DNA from: Echinicola pacifica DSM 19836
GTDB lineage: Bacteria; Bacteroidota; Bacteroidia; Cytophagales; Cyclobacteriaceae
Assembly: GCF_000373245.1 (NCBI RefSeq)
Contig: NZ_KB890760.1
Span: forward strand, 84,936 to 148,935
DNA length: 64,000 bases
Direction: 5' to 3'
Under the pieces are notes generated by a model. That model made no database searches. It saw only the letters and a list, made by a program, of their open reading frames with translations, and had not been told where the DNA came from. This document shows positions 55,383 to 64,000 of this stretch, in pieces (the stretch's first letter is position 1; every line of letters starts with the position of its first letter). The translations under genes and the position numbers were made by a program.

Positions 55383-56606
55383 TTAAGCTACTTGTAGCTT
55401 TTTGAATTTTGATTTGTCAAACTGTTCTTCCGCATATTTACGGGTAACGACCAGTTCCTTCGTTTCCGAATCAGAAGGTAGCTCATACATCGCGTCAGTG
55501 ATGATCGCCTCACAGATGGAGCGTAGACCTCTAGCTCCGAGGTTGTATTCCACTGCTTTTTCTACGATATAGTCGATGCCACTTTCTTCAAACTCCAGGG
55601 AAACCCCTTCCATTGCCATCAATTTGATGTACTGTTTGGTCAAGGCATTTCTTGGTTCGGTCAGGATGCTCTTCAGCGTATCCTTATCCAGTGGATCCAG
55701 GTGCGTCAGTACAGGTAGTCGGCCGATCAATTCAGGGATTAGCCCAAAAGATTTAAGATCCGGAGCAGTCACATACTGCAATAAGTTATTGCGATCCACT
55801 TCCTCATGGTCAGTTTTCTTACTGAAGCCTAGCGGTTGGGTGTTCAGCCTATTGGCGATATGACGAGAGATGCCATCAAAGGCACCACCACAGATAAATA
55901 AAATATTCTCTGTATTTACTGCGATCATTTTCTGATCCGGGTGCTTACGTCCTCCTTGCGGTGGTACGTTTACGACGGTTCCTTCGAGTAACTTAAGCAT
56001 GGCCTGCTGCACGCCTTCGCCGCTGACATCTCTAGTGATGGAAGGGTTGTCAGATTTACGGGCGATCTTATCAATCTCATCGATATATACGATGCCTCTT
56101 TCTGCAGCTTCCACATTATAGTCAGCAGACTGTAACAGTCTGGTAAGGATGCTTTCCACATCTTCTCCCACATAGCCGGCTTCGGTAAGTACCGTGGCAT
56201 CAGCGATGCAGAAAGGTACTTCCAGGACTTTGGCGAGGGTCTTGGCCAGGTAGGTTTTACCCGTCCCAGTGTCTCCCACCATGATGATATTCGATTTTTC
56301 AATCTTAATCTCGTCCTTATCCTCTTTTTGTAATAACCTTTTATAATGATTGTAAACTGCTACAGAAAGAACTTTCTTTGCTTCATCCTGTCCGATCACA
56401 TAATTGTTGAGATGGGTGGTGAGCTCCTTTGGTTTCTTTAGTTTAAACTTAGGCTGCTTATCATGCTTTTTCGTTTTTTCTTCTTCACCAAGGATTTGGT
56501 AGGCCTGATCGATACAGAAATTACAGATATGAGCTGAAATTCCCGAGACCATCAGATCCACGTCCTTTTTGTTTCTCCCGCAGAAGGAGCACGTTACTTG
56601 CGCCAT
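55383..56606 (-). CDS. clpX: ClpX, ATPase of the ClpXP protease
   Basis: 407-residue AAA+ unfoldase. The N-terminal zinc finger has C6, C9, C28 and C31 (CSFCGR and CNFC). Walker A is GDTGTGKT, Walker B is IVYIDEIDK, and the pore loop region contains GYVGEDVE. It recognises tagged proteins and feeds them to ClpP. The gene starts five bases after the clpP stop and is transcribed with it. Length and motifs are normal. Confidence 0.97.
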   Translation of the reverse strand: MAQVTCSFCGRNKKDVDLMVSGISAHICNFCIDQAYQILGEEEKTKKHDKQPKFKLKKPKELTTHLNNYVIGQDEAKKVLSVAVYNHYKRLLQKEDKDEIKIEKSNIIMVGDTGTGKTYLAKTLAKVLEVPFCIADATVLTEAGYVGEDVESILTRLLQSADYNVEAAERGIVYIDEIDKIARKSDNPSITRDVSGEGVQQAMLKLLEGTVVNVPPQGGRKHPDQKMIAVNTENILFICGGAFDGISRHIANRLNTQPLGFSKKTDHEEVDRNNLLQYVTAPDLKSFGLIPELIGRLPVLTHLDPLDKDTLKSILTEPRNALTKQYIKLMAMEGVSLEFEESGIDYIVEKAVEYNLGARGLRSICEAIITDAMYELPSDSETKELVVTRKYAEEQFDKSKFKKLQVA

Positions 56607-56611
56607 GATAT

Positions 56612-57280
56612 TTATTTTCTAGTCAATACTTCATCGATAAGGCCATATTCTTTCGCCTCAGGTGCTCTCATCCAGTAATCACGATCAGAGTTTTTCTCAA
56701 TCTCCTCAATGTCCTTGCCTGAATGCTTCGCTAAAATCTCATACAGCTCTTGTTTCAATATCAATATTTGCTTAGCAGTGATTTCGATATCCGAAGCCTG
56801 ACCTTGTGCACCGCCTAGTGGCTGGTGGATCATGACTCTGGAGTGGGGGAGGGCAGAGCGCTTACCAGCAGCACCACCAGCCAATAGAACTGCTCCCATC
56901 GAAGCGGCAAGGCCTGTGCATATCGTGCCCACTTCTGGGTTAATATACTGCATTGTATCATAGATTCCTAGGCCAGCATATACTGATCCCCCCGGGCTAT
57001 TGATATATAGTAAGATGTCTTTCTTGCTGTCCACTGATTCCAAAAACAGTAACTGTGCAGTGATGATATTGGCGATATGGTCATCCACTTGGGTGCCAAG
57101 GAAAATAATTCTATCCATGATCAATCGAGAAAATACATCGATCTCCCTGAAATTGGTAGGTCGCTCCTCAATTACCGAACGGGTCATCCCTTCGATTTGA
57201 GAGGTGTATTGATCAAAGGCAGTACCACTTACGCCTTGGTTGTGGATGGCATATTTTCTGAACTCGTCTTTATTAATCAT
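56612..57280 (-). CDS. clpP: ClpP, peptidase of the ClpXP protease
   Basis: 222-residue serine peptidase of the tetradecameric barrel. The catalytic triad is S127 (GLAASMGA), H152 (VMIHQPLGG) and D201 (SDRDYW). It has a somewhat extended N-terminus ([19 protein letters not shown]), which is typical of Bacteroidota ClpP and probably processed. clpX follows after five bases. Upstream is the trigger factor gene behind a terminator, giving the common tig-clpP-clpX order. Confidence 0.97.
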   Translation of the reverse strand: MINKDEFRKYAIHNQGVSGTAFDQYTSQIEGMTRSVIEERPTNFREIDVFSRLIMDRIIFLGTQVDDHIANIITAQLLFLESVDSKKDILLYINSPGGSVYAGLGIYDTMQYINPEVGTICTGLAASMGAVLLAGGAAGKRSALPHSRVMIHQPLGGAQGQASDIEITAKQILILKQELYEILAKHSGKDIEEIEKNSDRDYWMRAPEAKEYGLIDEVLTRK

Positions 57281-57303
57281 CTTGTCGTTTTTTTGAATTT
57301 GTA

Positions 57304-57311
57304 CAAAAATA
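57304..57311 (-). promoter_or_regulatory. Possible -7 box of clpP-clpX
   Basis: TATTTTTG on the minus strand, 23 nt ahead of the clpP ATG, right behind the tig terminator. It sits in A/T-rich sequence, so a chance match is possible. Confidence 0.4.
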
Positions 57312-57312
57312 A

Positions 57313-57338
57313 AAAAAGCCCTTAAGAAAGGACTTTTT
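57313..57338 (-). terminator. Terminator of tig
   Basis: Minus-strand AAAAAGTCC and GGGCTTTTT pair over 9 bp with one G-T wobble, loop of 8, then T's. The wobble pairs only on the minus strand, so it serves tig. Confidence 0.8.
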
Positions 57339-57359
57339 AATAACGATTTATTCTGAAAA

Positions 57360-58688
57360 TTAGTTTTGGATTAACTCCTTAAACTTCTCAACATCGATTT
57401 TTTCTTCTTTAAGACTGATCTTATCTTTCACAAAGTCAAGGACTTTGTCATTTTGAACAGCAGTAAGCATTTGCATGTAATTTTGTCCTTCATTGCCTTG
57501 TAGGTAATTGTTGACAAACATTTCCATATTATCTTCCATCTGCGCTCCAAGGCCAGAAGAAGCAAGCTGCTCTCTTACCATATCCTGAGTTTTGGCAATT
57601 ACCTCCTCATGCTCAGCTTTGATTTCGTTCTCTTCAGCGATCTTGTTAGAGATAAGTGACCAGGTCAGTTGCTTAGCATATACAGGGTATTCTTTCTCCA
57701 CATCTTCCTCACTTACTTTGCCCTCATTGGCCTTCAATAACCACTCCTTAAGGAATGACTCCGGAAGATCAATTTTTGCTTTTTCAGTTAAGGTATCCTT
57801 GATTTTCTCCTCGGTGAATACCTTAGTCTCCTTATTATAGTTCTCAGAAAGAATCTCTTCTATCTTGGCTTTGAATTCCTCCTCAGTACTTACTTGGTCA
57901 GGACCAAATACCTTGTCGAAAAACTCCTGATCCATAGATGCATCTTCTGTACGGTTGATGTTTTGGATAGTGAAGATGAAGTTTCCTCCAATAGCTTCAG
58001 CCTCCTCAGCCTCTACATTCAGTATCTCTGCAAGGTCAGTTTTGATGGCTTTAGAAGGATCAAATTCGATCACATCACCCGCTTTTACACCGATGAATTT
58101 CTTAACAGATCTTCCGTCCAATTTAGAAAGAGGAATAGATAAAGCCTTATCGTATGATCCATCTTCCGCTTTCAGGTCCCCGTAAAGGAAGTCATTTTCC
58201 TGACTTTCTTCAGGATTAGTCATCTTACCGTACTGGCTTCTAAGGTTGGCTACAGCATCCTCAATCGCTTTTTTATCTACTTTGAGTTTATAGTCGGAAG
58301 CTTTGATAGAGTCATCAAGTGTAATATCCACTTTCTCTACAAAACCGATTTTGTACTCAAATTCAAAGTCTGTCTGGTTTTTCCAGTCGATAGCATCCGC
58401 GTCAGTGATCACAGGAAGTGGGTCACCTAGTACTTTAAAAGTCTGCTCTTTAAGGTAATTATTCAATTCCTTGGAGAGGATCTCGTTGATTTCCTCAACT
58501 AATACAGACGTTCCGTACATTTTTTTAACCATTCCAAAAGGAGCTTTGCCTGGACGGAAGCCTTTTATATTGGCTTGCTTAGCATAGTCTTTGAGTTTGG
58601 CATCAACTTTAGGTTGATAATCTGCTTCATTTAAACTAATTTTAACTGAAGCTTGATTGGATGATTGCTTGTCTAGTTTGATTTCCAA
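57360..58688 (-). CDS. tig: Trigger factor
   Basis: Ribosome-associated chaperone of 442 residues. The N-terminal ribosome-binding loop is [17 protein letters not shown] at about 41-57. The PPIase (FKBP-like) part is degenerate, as is usual in Bacteroidota. The C-terminal chaperone arms form the last 180 residues and are helical and Lys/Glu-rich. The start is TTG 58688, encoding the standard MEIKLDK start; no ATG exists upstream in frame. It is followed by the clpP-clpX operon and preceded by tRNA-Leu on the same strand. Confidence 0.95.
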   Translation of the reverse strand: MEIKLDKQSSNQASVKISLNEADYQPKVDAKLKDYAKQANIKGFRPGKAPFGMVKKMYGTSVLVEEINEILSKELNNYLKEQTFKVLGDPLPVITDADAIDWKNQTDFEFEYKIGFVEKVDITLDDSIKASDYKLKVDKKAIEDAVANLRSQYGKMTNPEESQENDFLYGDLKAEDGSYDKALSIPLSKLDGRSVKKFIGVKAGDVIEFDPSKAIKTDLAEILNVEAEEAEAIGGNFIFTIQNINRTEDASMDQEFFDKVFGPDQVSTEEEFKAKIEEILSENYNKETKVFTEEKIKDTLTEKAKIDLPESFLKEWLLKANEGKVSEEDVEKEYPVYAKQLTWSLISNKIAEENEIKAEHEEVIAKTQDMVREQLASSGLGAQMEDNMEMFVNNYLQGNEGQNYMQMLTAVQNDKVLDFVKDKISLKEEKIDVEKFKELIQN

Positions 58689-58723
58689 GGCTGTATTGAT
58701 TAAAATTTGCTATAAACTAAAAA

Positions 58724-58800
58724 CCCTCAACCTCGACACCTTCCCCGTCCGACTTCCCGATGACATCGGGAGACTGTGGGTGTTGGCTCGGGATTGAGGG
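58724..58800 (-). terminator. Nested hairpin behind tRNA-Leu
   Basis: CCCTCAA (58724-58730) and TTGAGGG (58794-58800) close a 77-nt imperfect hairpin. Inside is the palindrome TCCCGATG-A-CATCGGGA (58755-58771). A TTTTTAG tract follows on the minus strand. It probably terminates the tRNA transcript. Confidence 0.7.
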
Positions 58801-58812
58801 CTGCTTGAATAG

Positions 58813-58894
58813 TGCGGATGGAGGGACTCGAACCCCCATGCCTCGCGGCGCTAGATCCTAAGTCTAGTGCGTCTACCAATTTCGCCACATCCGC
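58813..58894 (-). tRNA. tRNA-Leu (anticodon UAG)
   Basis: 82-nt cloverleaf on the minus strand. The acceptor arms are GCGGATG and CATCCGC with discriminator A. The anticodon stem CTAGA/TCTAG encloses the loop CTTAGGA, hence UAG. The long variable arm and the T-loop GGTTCGAGTCC fit a class II tRNA. CCA is not encoded. Confidence 0.97.
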
Positions 58895-59048
58895 ATATAA
58901 GAACTTTGAAAGCTTCGTTGTTTCCTTCGTTGCTTCCTTAATGTGGATGCAAAGGTAATAAAGGATTTTATATCTGCAATACTTCACCAGAAAAAAAATG
59001 AAAATAATGTAAAAAAAATTTCAGCTTGGGATTTCCGCCGAAAAAAAA

Positions 59049-59110
59049 GCCCGCCCAAAAAGGAAATATAAAACCTCTTTGGATGGGCATTTGAGAAAAA
59101 AAACTCAAAT
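59049..59110. terminator. Two hairpins ahead of relA with no matching gene
   Basis: GCCC-G-CCCAAA and TTTGG-A-TGGGC (59049-59088) form an imperfect stem. On the minus strand it is followed by eight T's, like a terminator. ATTTGAG / CTCAAAT (59089-59110) forms a second hairpin with an A-only loop. No minus-strand gene lies upstream. Confidence 0.45.
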
Positions 59111-59152
59111 TAGTATTCACTTTGCTAGGATCAGGAAAGCAAAATTCAAAAT

Positions 59153-61408
59153 ATGGACTCAGATAATATAGCTTTACACAAAAGCATGATAAAAGTAGAT
59201 TTAGAGGTAGAAAGAAAAGAAATATTAAAGCGGTACCGCAAAATTTTGAAATTGGCTAAGCCTTTATTGAAAGATGGCGATGCTAAAATCATCAAAAAAG
59301 CATTTAATGTATCCAGTGAGGCTCATAAAGAAATGCGCCGGAAATCCGGCGAGCCCTATATCTATCACCCCCTGGAGGTAGCCCTTGTCTGTGTGGAAGA
59401 GATCGGTTTAGGTACCACCAGCATCGTGGCGGCACTGCTCCATGATGTGGTTGAGGATACCGAGTGGGAGCTGGAAGATATCGAAAGAGAATTTGGCCCT
59501 AAAGTCACCAAAATCATCGATGGACTCACTAAGATCTCCGGAGTATTCGACTATGGTAGCTCCCAGCAGGCTGAAAATTTCCGTAAAATGCTCCTTACCC
59601 TCTCGGATGATGTGAGGGTAATACTCATAAAATTGGCCGACAGGCTGAATAATATGAGGACTTTACAAAGCATGCCTCGCCATAAACAGCTGAAAATCGC
59701 CTCCGAGACCATGTACCTCTATGCCCCATTGGCGCATAGACTGGGGCTCTATAGCATCAAGTCCGAACTGGAAGACCTCTATTTGAAATACACCGATGCG
59801 GAGACCTATCAGTTTATTGTCGGCAAAATCAAGGAAACCAGACTCTCAAGAAATAAATTTATCAAAAGCTTTACCGCTCCACTGGAGCGGGAGCTGACTG
59901 CTCAGAATTTCAATTTCACCATCAAAGGAAGACCAAAATCGGTCTATTCGATCTATAATAAAATGAAAAAACAAAACATCCCTTTCGAAGAGGTGTATGA
60001 TTTGTTTGCCATTCGAGTGATCATAGATTCTGATCCTGATAATGAAAAAGCGGACTCCTGGCAGGTGTATTCCATCGTGACAGACTTTTATAGACCCAAT
60101 CCTGATAGACTGCGGGATTGGATCAGCACACCTCGCGCCAATGGCTACGAATCCCTGCATACCACCGTTATGAGCAATACAGGGCAGTGGGTGGAAGTGC
60201 AGATCAGGACCAGCAGAATGGATGATATCGCTGAGCGTGGGTATGCCGCCCACTGGAAGTATAAGGAGAAGGAAGTCAGTGCTCTTAAAAGCGGCTCTGG
60301 TTTGGATGAGTGGATTACTCAGGTGCGTACCCTATTGGAGTCCAATGACGGGTCAGCCATAGAGTTTATGGACGATTTCAGAGGAAACCTTTTCCAGGAT
60401 GAAGTTTTTGTGTTCACCCCTAAAGGGGATCTGAAAGTATTGCCTTTTGGTGCTACTGCGCTGGATTTTGCCTTTGAAATCCACTCAGAGGTAGGAGAGA
60501 AGTGCATAGGAGCCAAAATCAATCAGCGCTTGGTGCCGATCAATCATAAGTTGAAAAATGGCGATCAAGTAGAAATTCTTACCTCCAATAAGCAGAAGCC
60601 TACTGAAGATTGGCTGCGCTCCGTGATCACCTCCCGAGCCAAAGCCAAAATCAAAGATGCGCTCAAAGAGGAGAAAAAATCACTCATGGTGGACGGCCGA
60701 GAAATCGTGCAGCGTAAACTAAAGCAGATGAAAATGGAGTTTTCCTCCGTCGTGGTCGAACAATTGCGCGCTTTCTTCGAAACCAAAACAGCCAGTGAAT
60801 TTTACTTCAAGGTAGGGAAGGGAATTATTGATCCCACCTCCATCAAGAGCTTTAAGGAGTTTAAGCAGATAAAGAAGAAAAAGACCAAAAGTCCCCTTCA
60901 AAATGTGACCGACGAGTCCTCCTTCACCAAGGAGATCAAGAACCTCAAGGGGCCTGACCATGACCAGCTACTGATCGGCGAGGATATGGATGTGGTGGAT
61001 TATATTCTGGCAAAATGCTGTAATCCTATTCCTGGAGATGATGTATTTGGCTTTGTGACGGTCAATGAAGGCATCAAGATCCACCGTACCTCCTGCCCCA
61101 ATGCCCTGGAGCTCCTTTCCAATCATGGAAATAGAGTGATCAAGGCGCGGTGGACCAGCCAGCAGCAGATAGCCTTCTTGGCTGGGCTGAAAATCGTGGG
61201 AACCGATCGCGTGGGCCTTATAAATGACCTGACACGGGTGATCTCCAACGAACTTAAAGTTAATATGAGATCTATTACGGTGGATTCTGATAGTGGGGTT
61301 TTTGAGGGGAGTATTAAGCTTTACGTCCACAGTACCAATCATTTGGATAACCTGATCGCTAACCTCATGGAGGTCCAGGGAGTGATTAAAGTCACGCGCT
61401 TTGATTAA
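59153..61408 (+). CDS. (p)ppGpp synthetase/hydrolase, RelA/SpoT family
   Basis: 751-residue long RSH protein controlling the stringent response. The N-terminal HD hydrolase domain contains YIYHPLEVALVC and AALLHDVVEDT. The synthetase domain shows YDLFAIRVIID and ANGYESLHTTV. It continues with a TGS domain (VFVFTPKGDLKVLPFGATALDFAF), a region with AKCCNPIPGDD and a C-terminal ACT domain. Both hydrolase and synthetase residues look kept, so it is probably bifunctional. A near-consensus -7 box TCACTTTG (59118-59125) lies 27 nt upstream. Confidence 0.95.
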   Translation: MDSDNIALHKSMIKVDLEVERKEILKRYRKILKLAKPLLKDGDAKIIKKAFNVSSEAHKEMRRKSGEPYIYHPLEVALVCVEEIGLGTTSIVAALLHDVVEDTEWELEDIEREFGPKVTKIIDGLTKISGVFDYGSSQQAENFRKMLLTLSDDVRVILIKLADRLNNMRTLQSMPRHKQLKIASETMYLYAPLAHRLGLYSIKSELEDLYLKYTDAETYQFIVGKIKETRLSRNKFIKSFTAPLERELTAQNFNFTIKGRPKSVYSIYNKMKKQNIPFEEVYDLFAIRVIIDSDPDNEKADSWQVYSIVTDFYRPNPDRLRDWISTPRANGYESLHTTVMSNTGQWVEVQIRTSRMDDIAERGYAAHWKYKEKEVSALKSGSGLDEWITQVRTLLESNDGSAIEFMDDFRGNLFQDEVFVFTPKGDLKVLPFGATALDFAFEIHSEVGEKCIGAKINQRLVPINHKLKNGDQVEILTSNKQKPTEDWLRSVITSRAKAKIKDALKEEKKSLMVDGREIVQRKLKQMKMEFSSVVVEQLRAFFETKTASEFYFKVGKGIIDPTSIKSFKEFKQIKKKKTKSPLQNVTDESSFTKEIKNLKGPDHDQLLIGEDMDVVDYILAKCCNPIPGDDVFGFVTVNEGIKIHRTSCPNALELLSNHGNRVIKARWTSQQQIAFLAGLKIVGTDRVGLINDLTRVISNELKVNMRSITVDSDSGVFEGSIKLYVHSTNHLDNLIANLMEVQGVIKVTRFD

Positions 61409-61422
61409 TTAGTCCCGTCTTA

Positions 61423-61456
61423 TTTGAATCTTTTCTAAATAAGAAATGTATATTTG
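61423..61456 (+). promoter_or_regulatory. Promoter of the Fur-STAS gene pair
   Basis: TTTG (61423-61426), 22-nt spacer, TATATTTG (61449-61456), 21 nt ahead of the ATG. A purine-rich AAAGGAG stretch lies just before the start. Confidence 0.65.
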
Positions 61457-61477
61457 TAGAAACAAAGGAGTAAAAAG

Positions 61478-61945
61478 ATGGCCTTGAATGAAAAGCTATT
61501 CGAAGAGGTAAAGAAGATATTTACAGCTTATCTAGAAAACAAAAAGCTTAGGAAGACCCCCGAGCGCTATGCGATTCTTGAAGAAATCTATGGAAGGGGT
61601 GGCCATTTTGATGTGGAATCCCTATACATTAGCATGAAAAACAAGAACTATAGGGTGAGTAGAGCTACTGTTTACAATACCCTGGATCTGTTGGTCGAGT
61701 GCGATTTGGTGACCAAGCATCAGTTTGGCCAAAATCTCGCTCAGTATGAGAAATCATATGGATACAAGCAACATGATCACTTGATCTGTACCGAATGTCA
61801 TAAGGTAATGGAATTCTGTGATCCTCGTATCCAAAATATCCAAAATACAGTGGGTGAAATTTTGAATTTTAATATTCTTCACCATTCTTTGATATTGTAT
61901 GGAAATTGCACCAAAAAGGATTGTGAAAACAAAGTGACCGTATGA
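61478..61945 (+). CDS. Fur-family transcriptional regulator
   Basis: 155 residues. The DNA-binding winged helix carries [26 protein letters not shown] and [15 protein letters not shown]. The metal-binding half shows [13 protein letters not shown] with the HxH and CxxC, and C and C in GNCTKKDC form the structural zinc pair. It could be Fur, Zur or PerR; the sequence does not decide. An AAAGGAG element precedes the ATG, rare in this window. The stop overlaps the ATG of the STAS gene in ATGA, so the two are coupled. Confidence 0.92.
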   Translation: MALNEKLFEEVKKIFTAYLENKKLRKTPERYAILEEIYGRGGHFDVESLYISMKNKNYRVSRATVYNTLDLLVECDLVTKHQFGQNLAQYEKSYGYKQHDHLICTECHKVMEFCDPRIQNIQNTVGEILNFNILHHSLILYGNCTKKDCENKVTV

Positions 61946-62289
61946 AACTAACTTATAATTCTCATAGAGAGGGAAATGCTATTATTCTGGCGATCCAGGG
62001 AGACCTTATCGGCGACCAAGGAGGCCCGCAACTCGTAGAAGTGATTTCGGATGCAGTGCAGAATAAAGTTAAAATTTGTATCATTGATCTGGCAGAAGTA
62101 CGTTATATTAGTTCCAGCGGAATCGGTGTGCTGATTACTATGCTTACCAAAATGAGAAATTCGGGGGGAGAGGTTTACCTTTCAAGCCCCTCAGAGCACG
62201 TGAAAAAGCTTTTGATCATCACCAAATTAAATAATATATTCAAGGTGTTTGAATCCTTGGATGCAGCTAAATCAGAAGTTTTGGCCTAA
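61942..62289 (+). CDS. STAS-domain protein, anti-sigma factor antagonist type
   Basis: 115 residues, a single STAS domain. It follows the usual pattern: [16 protein letters not shown], then [25 protein letters not shown] with candidate phosphoserine S58 or S59, and a final helix [18 protein letters not shown] proteins of the SpoIIAA/RsbV type release sigma factors by binding anti-sigma kinases. No anti-sigma kinase or sigma gene is nearby, so the partner is unknown. Translation is coupled to the Fur-family gene by a 4-bp overlap. Confidence 0.9.
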   Translation: MKLTYNSHREGNAIILAIQGDLIGDQGGPQLVEVISDAVQNKVKICIIDLAEVRYISSSGIGVLITMLTKMRNSGGEVYLSSPSEHVKKLLIITKLNNIFKVFESLDAAKSEVLA

Positions 62290-62320
62290 TTATTATTTTA
62301 AATTTGATAGATTAACCATA

Positions 62321-63683
<1,363 letters not shown>

Positions 63684-63704
63684 TCAGGGTTTAGCCCTCA
63701 TAAT

Positions 63705-63742
63705 AAATCCCGTGTAGCCAAGCCGCTCACGGGATTTTTTTT
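63705..63742 (+). terminator. Terminator of purA
   Basis: AAATCCCGTG / CACGGGATTT, perfect 10-bp stem, 13-nt loop, then T's. Confidence 0.94.
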
Positions 63743-63770
63743 GCCTCTAGCCAAGATATAGCATGTTTTT

Positions 63771-63799
63771 TATAGCCCATGCCCTGCGGCAATAGTAAT
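63771..63799 (+). repeat. Direct repeat, copy 1
   Basis: A 29-nt unit containing CCTGCGG and AATAGTAAT. The copy at 63928-63956 differs at four positions. The stretch behind purA to the window end (63743-64000) otherwise shows no gene. Confidence 0.6.
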
Positions 63800-63927
63800 A
63801 GCCCCTCACCAAATTAATGTACATTAATAAGAGCTATGTGGCTAGGTTTTACATTTCCATGGTTTAGGCTCCAAGCTTACTTACTTGTGAAGATTCGTTG
63901 AGCTCTAGGATTGTATATAGGTATATA

Positions 63928-63956
63928 TATAGTCTATGGCCTGCGGTAATAGTAAT
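63928..63956 (+). repeat. Direct repeat, copy 2
   Basis: Second copy of the 29-nt unit, 157 nt from the first in the same direction. Confidence 0.6.
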
Positions 63957-64000
63957 TGGTCACGTGCATTCCTCTGTAGTAGATAAGGCAAGCACAGGAA

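Noticed and set aside
58727..58987. Minus-strand open frame across the tRNA
   Set aside because: It reads through tRNA-Leu and its terminator and is not a protein gene.

Overview
The window is a chromosomal segment of a Bacteroidota bacterium, most likely order Cytophagales and close to Cyclobacteriaceae. The taxonomic call is inference. It rests on a SusC/SusD outer-membrane pair, a DUF4924 protein, few Shine-Dalgarno sites, and repeated promoter boxes of the Bacteroidota form TAnnTTTG with an upstream TTTG. Most of the window is core metabolism, proteostasis and envelope genes. I see no prophage, intact insertion sequence, CRISPR array or rRNA operon.

Region by region. 1-2.6 kb: the end of mutA and all of mutB (methylmalonyl-CoA mutase). 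2.6-3.8 kb: a gene-poor gap holding a decayed copy of the 3' half of the neighbouring ferredoxin gene. 3.8-5.7 kb: 2Fe-2S ferredoxin, its probable reductase and a MarR regulator. 5.8-9.1 kb: a BtuFCD/FecBCD-type ABC importer. 9.5-11.5 kb: an orphan HI0074/HEPN-like protein and an HtrA protease. 11.8-18.7 kb: dxr-rseP, lon and hslU. 18.8-22.6 kb: a sepiapterin/benzil-reductase-like SDR, SixA, a cold-shock protein, a short inverted-repeat element, a membrane protein and a PolX with a degraded polymerase site. 22.6-28.1 kb: a secreted protein of unknown function, pyrR-pyrB, cystathionine beta-synthase and a membrane protein. 28.5-32.6 kb: a hybrid histidine kinase convergent with a sigma-54 response regulator. 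33.4-38.3 kb: a small lipoprotein, murI behind a structured leader, a divergent PurF-like protein and an M42 peptidase. 38.5-42.1 kb: a membrane protein, AcpH, an IGHMBP2-like helicase and DUF4924. 42.2-47.7 kb: lepA, folD, queE and an OmpA-family protein. 48.8-53.5 kb: the susC/susD pair. 53.6-58.9 kb: queD, lpxB, clpX-clpP, tig and tRNA-Leu(UAG). 59.2-63.7 kb: relA/spoT, a Fur-family regulator overlapping a STAS protein, and purA.

Shared themes. Proteostasis is strongly represented (HtrA, RseP, Lon, HslU, ClpXP, trigger factor). QueE and QueD could serve queuosine synthesis, but the Cx5HGH motif of QueD and the sepiapterin-reductase-like SDR also fit tetrahydrobiopterin synthesis. PyrR/PyrB, PurA and the PurF-like protein are nucleotide synthesis. 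Many genes end in strong hairpin terminators and start close behind a TAnnTTTG box.

I did not find a convincing new multi-gene system. The most unusual items are the HEPN-like protein with a changed active-site motif, the polymerase-dead PolX, the canonical promoter plus terminator-like hairpin ahead of murI, two short elements bounded by GGCTGT inverted repeats, and the ferredoxin relic.
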